From an uncultured Mediterraneibacter sp. (GTDB lineage: Bacteria > Bacillota > Clostridia > Lachnospirales > Lachnospiraceae): a stretch of DNA of 37,614 nt. Positions 16,739 to 24,498 of this stretch are shown here, one piece after another. The DNA is taken from assembly GCA_944384505.1 (NCBI GenBank), contig CALWTQ010000037.1, positions 1 through 37,614 of the forward strand, given 5' to 3'. A program made the position numbers and the translations under genes. Every line of letters begins with the position of its first letter. The first letter of the stretch is position 1. The notes under the pieces are model-generated. The model was not told the origin of the DNA, searched no databases, and worked only from the letters and a program-made list of their open reading frames with translations.

Positions 16739-18460
16739 TCATTCCATATACCCCCCTTTCATTGGTGAGACTGCATGCTCAGAATAAAGTTTCAAAACTC
16801 CTCCTGTATATTTGGGCTTCCGCGGCTTCCAGGCCGCTTTTCTCTCTTTCAGAACCTTTTCCATCTCTTCCGGCGGAAGCTCTTTGCCCTTTGCTCCTAT
16901 GATCTCCAGCCTCCGTCCCGGTATGTCGATCCGGATCAAGTCGTCTTCTTCTACCAGTGCGATAGGGCCGCCGCCTGCCGCTTCCGGCGAGACATGTCCG
17001 ATTGCAGGCCCTTTGGACGCTCCGGAAAATCTCCCGTCCGTAATCAGGGCGATTGACTTGCCAAGTTCCGGGTCAGACGAGATTGCCTCTGTCGTATAGA
17101 ACATCTCCGGCATACCTGACCCTTTCGGGCCTTCATATCTGATAAACACTGCATCCCCCGGCTGAATATTGTGAGAAATGACTGCGGAGAGCGCTTCTTC
17201 CTCACTGTCAAAAGGCCTGGCTCTTAATACTGCCTGAAACATCTCCTTTGGCACTGCCGAGTGCTTCACCACGGCCCCTTCCGGCGCCAGGTTTCCTCTT
17301 AAGATAGCCACTGTACCGTTTGTTCCGATAGGATCATCAAATGTCCTTATTACATCTGTTCTCTTTAATCCCCACTTTTTCAGATAGGATTCGCATTTAT
17401 CGTAAAATCCGTTCTTCTTTAATTCTTCCAGATTTTCTCCCAGTGTTTTCCCTGTCACAGTCATTACATCCAGATGGAGCATAGATTTAATCTCCTCCAT
17501 TACCGCCGGAACGCCGCCCGCATAGTAGAAGAACTGAGCCGGCCATTTTCCTGCCGGCCGGATATCCAGCAGGTAATGTGCATTCCTGTGCATCCGGTCG
17601 AATGTATCCGCGTCAATCTCGATTCCAAGCTCATGGGCGATCGCCGGAATATGAAGCAGGGAATTAGTTGATCCTGAGATTGCAGCGTGAACCATGATTG
17701 CATTTTCAAAGGATTCCTCTGTCACGATATCACTGACCTTGAGTCCCCTCTTCACCAGTTCCATCACCTGTCTCCCGGCTTTTCTTGCCATCTCCTTAAG
17801 ATCTTCACAGGTCGCAGGCATAAGAGCGGATCCCGGAAGCATCAGGCCGAGCGCTTCCGCCATAATCTGCATAGTGGAAGCAGTTCCCATAAAGGAACAG
17901 GCTCCGCAGGACGGACATGCATGATGCTTATAAAATTCCAGCTGTTCCCCGCTGATCTCTCCCCTCTGGTACATAGCGTCATATGCACCGATCTGCTCCA
18001 GAGTCAAAAGATCCGGACCCGCGTCCATCACGCCGCCCGTTATTACAATAGAAGGCATATTCAGCCTGCACAGCCCCATCAAAACAGCGGGAACTCCCTT
18101 ATCACAGCTGGCGATAAACACGCCTCCGTCAAATCCGTTGGCCATGCCGTGTATTTCAATCATGTTGGCTATCATATCCCTCTGCACAAGGGAATAATTC
18201 ATCCCATCATGCCCCTGCGCAATACCGTCGCAGATATCTGTCGCAAAATATCTTGCACCCCTGCCGCCGGCCTCTTCGATCCCTTCCATTGCCTCCCGCA
18301 CAAACTGATCCAGATGAGCGCTGCCCGGATGGCTGTCTCCGAAAGTGCTCTCCACCATGATCTGTGGTTTACTTAGTTCCTCCAGAGTCCACCCCATTCC
18401 TATTTTCAGCGGATCACTTTCCGGAGCCAGCCCTCTGACTTTCTGACTATTTAGTTCCAT
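16739..18460 (-). CDS. IlvD/Edd-family dehydratase (sugar-acid or dihydroxy-acid dehydratase)
   Basis: The 573-residue protein has the family blocks CDGIAQGHDGMNYSL (77-91), ASCDKGVPAVLMGL (117-130), HACPSCGACSFMGTAST (180-196) and GRFSGASKGPAIGHVSPEA near the C-terminus. These enzymes use an iron-sulfur cluster to dehydrate 2,3-dihydroxy acids: IlvD for branched-chain amino acids, Edd for 6-phosphogluconate, others for aldonates. The first cluster Cys, normally in a PCNxH motif, is absent; the region reads SHPGSAHL (43-50). Its operon partners are esterases, an anion permease and a FadR-type regulator, not ilv genes, so catabolism of a sugar acid is more likely than valine/isoleucine synthesis. 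AAGGAGG precedes the ATG. Confidence 0.87.
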   Translation of the reverse strand: MELNSQKVRGLAPESDPLKIGMGWTLEELSKPQIMVESTFGDSHPGSAHLDQFVREAMEGIEEAGGRGARYFATDICDGIAQGHDGMNYSLVQRDMIANMIEIHGMANGFDGGVFIASCDKGVPAVLMGLCRLNMPSIVITGGVMDAGPDLLTLEQIGAYDAMYQRGEISGEQLEFYKHHACPSCGACSFMGTASTMQIMAEALGLMLPGSALMPATCEDLKEMARKAGRQVMELVKRGLKVSDIVTEESFENAIMVHAAISGSTNSLLHIPAIAHELGIEIDADTFDRMHRNAHYLLDIRPAGKWPAQFFYYAGGVPAVMEEIKSMLHLDVMTVTGKTLGENLEELKKNGFYDKCESYLKKWGLKRTDVIRTFDDPIGTNGTVAILRGNLAPEGAVVKHSAVPKEMFQAVLRARPFDSEEEALSAVISHNIQPGDAVFIRYEGPKGSGMPEMFYTTEAISSDPELGKSIALITDGRFSGASKGPAIGHVSPEAAGGGPIALVEEDDLIRIDIPGRRLEIIGAKGKELPPEEMEKVLKERKAAWKPRKPKYTGGVLKLYSEHAVSPMKGGYME

Positions 18461-18529
18461 ACCCCGTCCTCCTTACATCAATATACATTCATAACTGCTG
18501 TCGTTTTGATTTATCCTATAGTTCTCCTT

Positions 18530-18627
18530 ATACATCAGATGATTTCGCCGCCATATATCTCTAACATTCATCTGATGTATCATGGCTTAATTATATATTT
18601 TGCTTCTCCGCATTTCAAATCATCTGA
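18530..18627 (-). promoter_or_regulatory. Dehydratase-operon promoter with three operator-like repeats
   Basis: On the minus strand TTGAAA (18613-18618), a 17-bp spacer and TATAAT (18590-18595) form a near-consensus promoter. ATACATCAGATGA occurs at 18530-18542 and, inverted, at 18568-18580, both downstream of the start site. A related ATCATCTGA (18619-18627) abuts the -35. A repressor on these sites would bracket the promoter; the FadR-type regulator encoded upstream is the obvious candidate. The rest of the 330-bp gap is AT-rich with no reading frame I can support. Confidence 0.75.
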
Positions 18628-18730
18628 CTACTTTTCTACTTTTTGTTCATATATTCTTTATTTTATTAGTGAATTTATACAAATCTCCGCCTTTAAAATC
18701 CAGTTTTTTACTCTTTTCTGCTTTTCAGCA

Positions 18731-18777
18731 AAAATAAAGGGAGGCAAATCATCAGATGATTTGCCTCCCTTTATTTT
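18731..18777 (-). terminator. Terminator of the FadR-type regulator, containing the operator palindrome
   Basis: Two perfectly complementary 23-base arms meet around one central base, with a T-rich 3' side (TTTATTTTTG) on the minus strand. The centre, 18748-18760, is ATCATCAGATGAT, the perfect palindromic form of the repeats in the dehydratase promoter. Confidence 0.88.
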
Positions 18778-18791
18778 CTTTCTTTCATTTT

Positions 18792-19514
18792 TCAGTCGTT
18801 AAAATTCGTCTGCTCTTTTTCCTCACGCATAAGTTTTCCGATCAAATCCCGGTTAAATCCAATATGCATCCCCATCGCCGATTTTGCCCCCAGCGAATCA
18901 TGGGCGGCAATTGCCTCCGTCACCATCCTGTGAGTCATAATCGTCTCCTTTTTCAACTGCTGATGCGTCACATTGACAAACATAAGCACTGCTGTATCGA
19001 TAATCGGAACAAGCTGTTCCATTACAGTATTCTTAGTACAAGAGGCCACCCAGACATGGAACGCAATGTCAGCCTTAACGTACGCTTCCTTATTATTTAT
19101 CTTTGCCTCCACCTCATCACAGAGCTCCTGCAGCCTTTTAATATCTTCATCTGTAGCGTTCAGCGCGGCCAGTTCCGCAATCTCCGGTTCCAGAATCATA
19201 CGGACATTGACCAGATCCCAGGCCAGCTTCATCTTATCCTTCACCGCCCGCAGTCCAAGAGGGTCCTGATCCACCGGCGTTATACTGGTCACATAAGTTC
19301 CAGATCCCTGTTTCACCGACAGGATTCCCTGCGACACAAGCTGCTTTACCGCTTCCCGGATCGTACTGCGCCCCACTTCGAACTGATTTGCCAGCACAAA
19401 TTCATTCGGCAGTTTAGCGCCAACCTCCAGGTCCTGATCCAGAATATAATGAAAAATCCTGTCTCTTGTCTGCTCCACAAGCAGCTTGTTTTTCATATCT
19501 GATAACTGGTTCAT
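18792..19514 (-). CDS. FadR-subfamily GntR transcriptional regulator (FCD domain)
   Basis: From the ATG at 19514 (GAGGGG 4-5 bases upstream) the protein has 241 residues. The N-terminal winged helix spans about 8-75, with LPNEFVLANQFEVGRSTIREAVKQLVSQGIL as the DNA-binding core. The C-terminal all-helical FCD domain carries FHVWVASCTKN and HRMVTEAIAAHDSLGAKSAMGMHI, whose Asp/His residues fit the metal/ligand pocket of organic-acid sensing members. Relatives (UxuR, LldR, GntR-type) sense sugar acids or carboxylates. It precedes the dehydratase operon on the same strand but is separated by its own terminator and the operator region. The longer upstream frame has no ribosome binding site. Confidence 0.93.
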   Translation of the reverse strand: MNQLSDMKNKLLVEQTRDRIFHYILDQDLEVGAKLPNEFVLANQFEVGRSTIREAVKQLVSQGILSVKQGSGTYVTSITPVDQDPLGLRAVKDKMKLAWDLVNVRMILEPEIAELAALNATDEDIKRLQELCDEVEAKINNKEAYVKADIAFHVWVASCTKNTVMEQLVPIIDTAVLMFVNVTHQQLKKETIMTHRMVTEAIAAHDSLGAKSAMGMHIGFNRDLIGKLMREEKEQTNFND

Positions 19515-19572
19515 CTTTCCCCTCACAATCTCTTTAAAAATTTTAAAATCCAACAGTTTATCTACTTTTATA

Positions 19573-19601
19573 ATCATACGTATTCGCAGAAATAAAGTCA
19601 A
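19573..19601 (-). promoter_or_regulatory. Promoter of the FadR-type regulator
   Basis: TTGACT (19596-19601), a 17-bp spacer and TATGAT (19573-19578) on the minus strand. No copy of the ATCATCTGAT motif is visible in it, so direct autoregulation at this promoter is not evident. Confidence 0.7.
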
Positions 19602-19661
19602 TATACAGGCAGCGCGCCCGGCACAATAATTATAATATATGTCATGATCCTTTGATATAGA

Positions 19662-20420
19662 ATGGTTGTAATCGTTCCTACGGTCGTAGCGACAGACGCC
19701 CCGTGCACAGGTCTTTCTGTTATTTACAACGACGACAAAACATTCAACAGCTACCTGTTCTATCCAAAGAATCCGGAGGCAGTAATTGTGGACAGCGAAG
19801 TCATTGCTAACGCGCCTGTCAAATTCCTCGTTGCCGGTATGGGCGATGCTCTTGGAACATATTTTGAAGCTCGGGCATGTGACCGCACAGACGCTCCGAG
19901 CCTGGAATCCGGCGGTATCACTCGATCAGCCATGGCTCTGTGCAGACTCTGTTATGACACGCTCAGAGAATATGGCGCCGCAGCGAAAAAAGCCTGTGAA
20001 TGTCATGTAGTTACGCCGGCTCTGGAAGCTATTATCGAAGCAAATGTATATCTTTCCGGCGTAGGCGCCGATAATGGCGGACTTGCTGTGGCTCACTCTT
20101 TCTACAACGGACTTACGGCTCTTGGCGGACACAGCGCTCCCCACGGGAACTGTGTCGCTTTCGGAACTCTGGTACAGCTGGTGCTGGAACGGGCGCCCAA
20201 AAAAGAATTTGAAGAGGTGCAGCAGTTCTGCATGGAAGTCGGCCTTCCCGTCACACTGGAAGAGATCGGTATCACAAAAGATGAAGAAATCCGTGTCATC
20301 GCAGAAAAATCCTGCGTAGAAGGAGAATCCATCCATAATATGGTATCCGATGTAACGCCGGATCAGCTCTATGCAGCAATCGTCGCGGCAGACGCGCTTG
20401 GAAAAGAAGCACGGGCATAA
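19662..20420 (+). pseudogene. gldA: Glycerol dehydrogenase remnant lacking the N-terminal NAD domain
   Basis: The 252 codons match the C-terminal two thirds of glycerol dehydrogenase: VVIVPTVVATDAPCTGLSVIY near the domain boundary, GMGDALGTYFEAR (metal Asp), GLAVAHSFYNGLTALGGHSAPHGNCVAFG (two metal His), ending in GESIHNMVSDVTPDQLYAAI. The family is about 360 residues long, so roughly the first 110, most of the NAD-binding fold, are missing. An in-frame TGA lies at 19653-19655 and no ribosome binding site precedes the ATG. The truncation point is directly beside the FadR-type regulator's promoter, suggesting a deletion or rearrangement joined them. The coding part is otherwise intact and keeps all metal ligands. 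Confidence 0.85.
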
Positions 20421-20482
20421 TAATGCAAACAGGGCCGGGATAATTTAAATATATAAATATAAAATTGAAAATTTTTATTGTA

Positions 20483-20519
20483 ACAGTTCAGCTGTCAGAG
20501 ACAGCTCAAGCCAAACTGT
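20483..20519 (+). other. Nested hairpin in the gap before the fructose operon
   Basis: AGCTGTC (20490-20496) and GACAGCT (20500-20506) form a 7-bp stem, flanked by ACAGTT (20483-20488) and AACTGT (20514-20519). It sits between the truncated glycerol dehydrogenase and a strong terminator. No open frame accounts for it. Confidence 0.4.
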
Positions 20520-20533
20520 CGCTTTCCCTCTAA

Positions 20534-20593
20534 AAACATCCGGAGGATCAGATGCCGTAATTCACCCGGCCTTTGATCTCCCGGATGTTTTTT
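20534..20593 (+). terminator. Strong terminator upstream of the fructose operon
   Basis: AAACATCCGG (20534-20543) pairs with CCGGATGTTT (20581-20590), and the stem continues with a small mismatch into GGATCA/TGATCT. It is followed by a run of T. It would stop transcripts from the glycerol dehydrogenase remnant. Confidence 0.88.
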
Positions 20594-20671
20594 ATCAAAA
20601 CGGAAATACTGTTAAAAGAAGTCACATCATCCAAACTCAACCAGACTAAATCATTTTTGTGCAATTTACAT

Positions 20672-20734
20672 CAAAATCAGCCTTAATTTATGTGAACTAT
20701 TATGATTGAATTTGACTGATTTTGGTTTTATAAT
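20672..20734 (+). promoter_or_regulatory. Fructose operon promoter with possible FruR operator
   Basis: TTGAAT (20706-20711), a 17-bp spacer and TATAAT (20729-20734) form the promoter. A 9-bp inverted repeat, CAAAATCAG (20672-20680) and CTGATTTTG (20716-20724), places one arm upstream and one inside the spacer, a fitting position for the DeoR-type regulator of the operon. Confidence 0.7.
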
Positions 20735-20764
20735 ATAGCCATAAAAGAAATGGAGGGAATGAAA

Positions 20765-21670
20765 ATGATCTACACAGTTACTTTTAATCCTTCACTGGAT
20801 TATATCGTTTCTGTTGACGACTTCAAACTCGGCCTGACAAACAGGACCAACTCAGAGCTGCTTCTCCCCGGCGGAAAGGGGATCAACGTATCCACAATCC
20901 TAAAGAATCTTGGAATCGACAGCACAGCTCTGGGATTTGTGGCAGGTTTCACAGGCGATGAGATCATCCGCAGAGTTGAGCAGATTGGTGTTCACTCGGA
21001 TTTTATTCGCATTGATGAAGGAATCTCCAGGATCAATGTAAAACTCAAAAGCATTGACGGAACCGAGATCAACGGGATGGGGCCGATGATCAGCCAGGAA
21101 AAGACCCAGGAGCTGATAGATAAGCTGAACGCTCTGGCCGAAGGAGATGTGCTCGTTTTGGCCGGAAGTATCCCGGCTACTATGCCAGACGATATCTACA
21201 GCCGGATCCTCGGGCAGCTGGACGGCAGAGGAGTTACATGCGTGGTGGACGCTACAGGAGAACTATTAAAAAAGGTACTCCCCTATCACCCGTTCCTGAT
21301 CAAACCTAATAACCATGAGCTGGGAGATCTGTTCGGCGTAGAGCTGAAAACACGCAGCGAAGTTGTGCCTTATGGCAGAAAGCTTCAAGACATGGGGGCA
21401 AGAAATGTACTGATTTCCATGGCAGGCGAAGGTGCGGTTCTCGTCGCAGAAGACGGCAGTATATACGATACGCCCGCGCCCAAAGGAACCCTGGTAAATG
21501 CTGTAGGTTCCGGTGATTCCATGGTCGCCGGCTTCACCGCCGGATGGCTGGAAAAGAAGGATTACAGACACGCCTTTTACATGGGTGTTTCTGCCGGGAG
21601 CGCAAGTGCATTTTCCGAATATCTGGCTACAAAGGAAGAGATTATGAATCTGTATCAAAAGATCCAATAG
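20765..21670 (+). CDS. fruK: 1-phosphofructokinase
   Basis: This PfkB-family kinase phosphorylates fructose-1-phosphate, the product of the fructose PTS, to fructose-1,6-bisphosphate. The 301 residues begin MIYTVTFNPSLDYIV, the hallmark N-terminus of 1-phosphofructokinases and tagatose-6-phosphate kinases. They contain LPGGKGINVSTILKNLG and the catalytic-base region NAVGSGDSMVAGFTAG. Upstream in-frame ATGs at 20750 and 20759 precede or overlap the GGAGGG site, so 20765 is the start. The gene lies 36 bases before the fructose transporter. Confidence 0.95.
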   Translation: MIYTVTFNPSLDYIVSVDDFKLGLTNRTNSELLLPGGKGINVSTILKNLGIDSTALGFVAGFTGDEIIRRVEQIGVHSDFIRIDEGISRINVKLKSIDGTEINGMGPMISQEKTQELIDKLNALAEGDVLVLAGSIPATMPDDIYSRILGQLDGRGVTCVVDATGELLKKVLPYHPFLIKPNNHELGDLFGVELKTRSEVVPYGRKLQDMGARNVLISMAGEGAVLVAEDGSIYDTPAPKGTLVNAVGSGDSMVAGFTAGWLEKKDYRHAFYMGVSAGSASAFSEYLATKEEIMNLYQKIQ

Positions 21671-21706
21671 AAAATACAAGTTATGAATGAAAGTGAGGTT
21701 GTAAAA

Positions 21707-23620
21707 ATGAGGATTACAGATCTGCTTGACAAGAGAAGCATCTCTCTTACGGGAAATCCAAAGACAAAAAGCGAAGCCCTGGATCAGATCGTCGATCTGA
21801 TGGTAAAGAGCGGGAAGATCAACGACAGGGAAGCATACCGCAGACAGGTGTATGCCCGCGAAGAAGAAAGTACAACCGGTGTAGGCGAAGGGATCGCAAT
21901 ACCGCACGGTAAATGCGGCGCCGTAGATAAGCCCGGACTTGCCGCCATGGTGATAAAGGACGGTGTTGACTTTGACGCGCTGGATGGGAAACCGGTCACT
22001 CTGATGTTCCTGATCGCGGCTCCGGACACAAAGGACAATGTACATCTGGATGTGCTGAGCAAACTTTCTGTCCTTATGATGGATGAAAACTTTGCCAATA
22101 ACCTTAGAAACGCAAAGTCTGTAGATGAATTTCTCTCCATTATCGATGAGGCAGACAAGGAAGAAAACGATATTGACACAAGGCTTGCAGATACAAGCAC
22201 AGCGTCAGAGGCTGGTTTTAAAATACTTGCCGTCACTTCTTGTCCCACAGGAATCGCACATACGTATATGGCTGCAGAAGGCCTTGAGAAAGCTGCAAAA
22301 GCAAAGAACTGCTTTATAAAGGTAGAGACGAGAGGATCCGGCGGAGCGAAAAATGTACTCACTCCCGACGAGATCAGGGATGCGGACTGTATCATCGTAG
22401 CCGCGGACGCACAGGTTCCTATGGATCGTTTTGACGAAAAAAAAGTCATCATATGTCAGGTATCCGACGGCATCAGTAAAGCCGACCAGCTGATCGACCA
22501 GGCGATGTCCGGAAATGTTCCTGTTTATCACGGTTCCGGAGAAGGCAAAGAAGCAGCGTCCGGCAGTTCTAAATCCGGAGGTATCGGACACCAGATCTAT
22601 ACGCAGCTGATGAACGGCGTATCGCATATGCTTCCCTTCGTCGTAGGAGGAGGCATTCTGATCGCCATTGCATTCCTGATCGACGGTCTCAATGTTGACC
22701 TGAGCGCTCTTCCGGCAGACGAGCGCGCAAACTTTGGCACCATCACACCGATTGCAGCGCTCTTTAAAGGGATCGGTGATACAGCATTCGGATTCATGCT
22801 TCCTGTACTGGCAGGATTCATTGCCATGGCGATCGGAGATCGTCCGGCTCTTGCAGTAGGATTTGTAGGCGGGATGATCGCCTCCGGCGGGAAGTCCGGT
22901 TTCCTGGGCGCGCTGGTGGCAGGCTTTGCAGCGGGATACATCATCCTCTTACTGCGCAAAGTGTGCGGCAGGCTGCCCCAGGCCATTGAGAAGATCGCGC
23001 CTGTGCTCCTCTACCCTGTATTCGGGATTTTAATTATGGGACTGTTGATGAACTTTATCGTGGAACCTGTCATGGGAGCCATCAACACAGCTCTTAACAC
23101 TGGCCTTTCCAACATGGGAGAATCAAGCAAGATCCTTGTAGGACTGATCCTCGGAGGCATGATGGCCATTGATATGGGCGGCCCGTTTAACAAAGCGGCA
23201 TACGTATTCGGCACCGCGTCCATCGCAGCGGGAAACTATGACATCATGGCGGCGGTCATGATCGGAGGCATGACTCCCCCCTGCGCCATCGCCCTTGCGA
23301 CACTGCTCTTCAAGCATAAATTCACAAAAGAACAGCGAGAGGCCGGACCTACCAACTTTATCATGGGTCTTGCATTTATTACCGAAGGCGCTATTCCCTT
23401 CGCAGCTTCCGATCCTCTCCATGTACTCCCGGCGTGTATCGCAGGGTCAGCCATAGCCGGAGCTCTTTCCATGGCTTTCGGCTGTACACTGATGGCTCCT
23501 CACGGCGGAATCTTCGTATTCCCTGTGGTCGGAAATGCCCTCTTCTATCTGCTGGCTCTGGCAGCAGGTACAATCATCTCCGCTCTTCTGCTGGGCCTTC
23601 TGAAGAAAAGAGTAGATTAA
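21707..23620 (+). CDS. fruA: PTS fructose transporter, fused EIIA-EIIB-EIIC
   Basis: The 637-residue protein takes up fructose and phosphorylates it to fructose-1-phosphate using phosphate relayed from HPr. EIIA occupies about 1-150 with the phospho-His in GIAIPHGKC (His67). EIIB spans about 170-270 with the phospho-Cys in VTSCPTGIAHTYMAAEG (Cys179). The membrane EIIC domain runs from about 285 to the end with GGMMAIDMGGPFNKAAYVFG. The ATG at 21707 is chosen because GTGAGG lies 8 bases upstream; the ATG at 21683 has no good site. The A-B-C order matches the fructose-specific single-polypeptide transporters of Firmicutes. Confidence 0.97.
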   Translation: MRITDLLDKRSISLTGNPKTKSEALDQIVDLMVKSGKINDREAYRRQVYAREEESTTGVGEGIAIPHGKCGAVDKPGLAAMVIKDGVDFDALDGKPVTLMFLIAAPDTKDNVHLDVLSKLSVLMMDENFANNLRNAKSVDEFLSIIDEADKEENDIDTRLADTSTASEAGFKILAVTSCPTGIAHTYMAAEGLEKAAKAKNCFIKVETRGSGGAKNVLTPDEIRDADCIIVAADAQVPMDRFDEKKVIICQVSDGISKADQLIDQAMSGNVPVYHGSGEGKEAASGSSKSGGIGHQIYTQLMNGVSHMLPFVVGGGILIAIAFLIDGLNVDLSALPADERANFGTITPIAALFKGIGDTAFGFMLPVLAGFIAMAIGDRPALAVGFVGGMIASGGKSGFLGALVAGFAAGYIILLLRKVCGRLPQAIEKIAPVLLYPVFGILIMGLLMNFIVEPVMGAINTALNTGLSNMGESSKILVGLILGGMMAIDMGGPFNKAAYVFGTASIAAGNYDIMAAVMIGGMTPPCAIALATLLFKHKFTKEQREAGPTNFIMGLAFITEGAIPFAASDPLHVLPACIAGSAIAGALSMAFGCTLMAPHGGIFVFPVVGNALFYLLALAAGTIISALLLGLLKKRVD

Positions 23621-23673
23621 TCCTAAGAACCGGCGTACAATAGATGAAGAAATCTTTCAGAAGGAGAACCGAT

Positions 23674-24417
23674 ATGTTATCAGAAGAACGGTATAAGAAA
23701 ATACTCACTCTGCTGGAGGAAAAGAAAAGCATCACAGTAACAGAGATTACAGACCTCCTGGGTATTTCTGAATCTACTGCGCGCCGGGACATCACAGCCC
23801 TCAGCAAGGCCGGACGCCTGACAAAGGTGTTCGGCGGAGCTGTGACAAACGACGGGACATTTGTTACTCAGGAGCCCACCGTATCGCAGAAAATCCATGT
23901 TCAGACAGCGGAGAAACGCCAGATCGCCCGCTATGCGGCTTCCCTTATCACAGATACTGATTTCATCTACCTTGACGCCGGAACCACAACCGGATGCATG
24001 ATCGACTTTCTCTCCGACACCAAAGCTTCTTTTGTGACTAACGCCGTCGCACATGCCCAGAAGCTTGCCTCTCTCGGGAAGCAAGTCTTCCTCATAGGGG
24101 GCGAACTAAAGGGCTCCACCGAAGCAGTCATCGGGCCTGAGGCTATGGAATTCCTGGAGCGGTACCATTTCACTAAAGGATTCTTCGGGACAAACGGCAT
24201 CACCCGCCGGGACGGATTCACAACCCCGGACGCAGGAGAAGCTCAGGTAAAACGCACAGCTATGGGGCAGTGCAGACAGCGCTATATCGTCGCAGACAGC
24301 ACGAAATTCGGCAATATCAGCGCAGTCACCTTCGCCCCTTTCCAGGCAGGCATCATCCTGACAGACCAGATTCCGGAAGGATACGAAAAAAGTGAGATAC
24401 TGATAGAATGTGAATGA
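23674..24417 (+). CDS. fruR: DeoR-family regulator of the fructose operon
   Basis: From the ATG at 23674 (AGAAGGAG 7 bases upstream) the protein has 247 residues. The DeoR helix-turn-helix occupies about 1-60 (LLEEKKSITVTEITDLLGISESTARRDITALSKAG), followed by the sugar-phosphate sensor domain with YLDAGTTTGCMIDFL and FFGTNGITRRDGFTTPD. Such proteins sense a sugar phosphate, here probably fructose-1-phosphate, and repress the operon they belong to. It is last in the operon; in many Firmicutes the order is regulator-kinase-transporter. The symbol rests on its position. Confidence 0.92.
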   Translation: MLSEERYKKILTLLEEKKSITVTEITDLLGISESTARRDITALSKAGRLTKVFGGAVTNDGTFVTQEPTVSQKIHVQTAEKRQIARYAASLITDTDFIYLDAGTTTGCMIDFLSDTKASFVTNAVAHAQKLASLGKQVFLIGGELKGSTEAVIGPEAMEFLERYHFTKGFFGTNGITRRDGFTTPDAGEAQVKRTAMGQCRQRYIVADSTKFGNISAVTFAPFQAGIILTDQIPEGYEKSEILIECE

Positions 24418-24442
24418 GACGGGCGTAACCCGTCTCATTTTT
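24415..24442 (+). terminator. Terminator of the fructose operon
   Basis: A 9-bp stem, TGAGACGGG/CCCGTCTCA, with a 5-base loop and T5. The stem begins with the stop codon of the DeoR-type gene. Confidence 0.92.
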
Positions 24443-24498
24443 CCGGTACAATAATCATTCCTGCACCAAATTATCTGCCGCTTTATATTTATTCTTCA

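Noticed and set aside
18756-19502. 248-codon plus-strand frame over the FadR-type gene
   Set aside because: It runs through the terminator hairpin and opposite a gene with clear GntR/FCD motifs; no ribosome binding site.
21266-22045. 259-codon minus-strand frame across the fruK-fruA junction
   Set aside because: Antisense to two well-supported genes and crosses their boundary; composition is that of a shadow frame.
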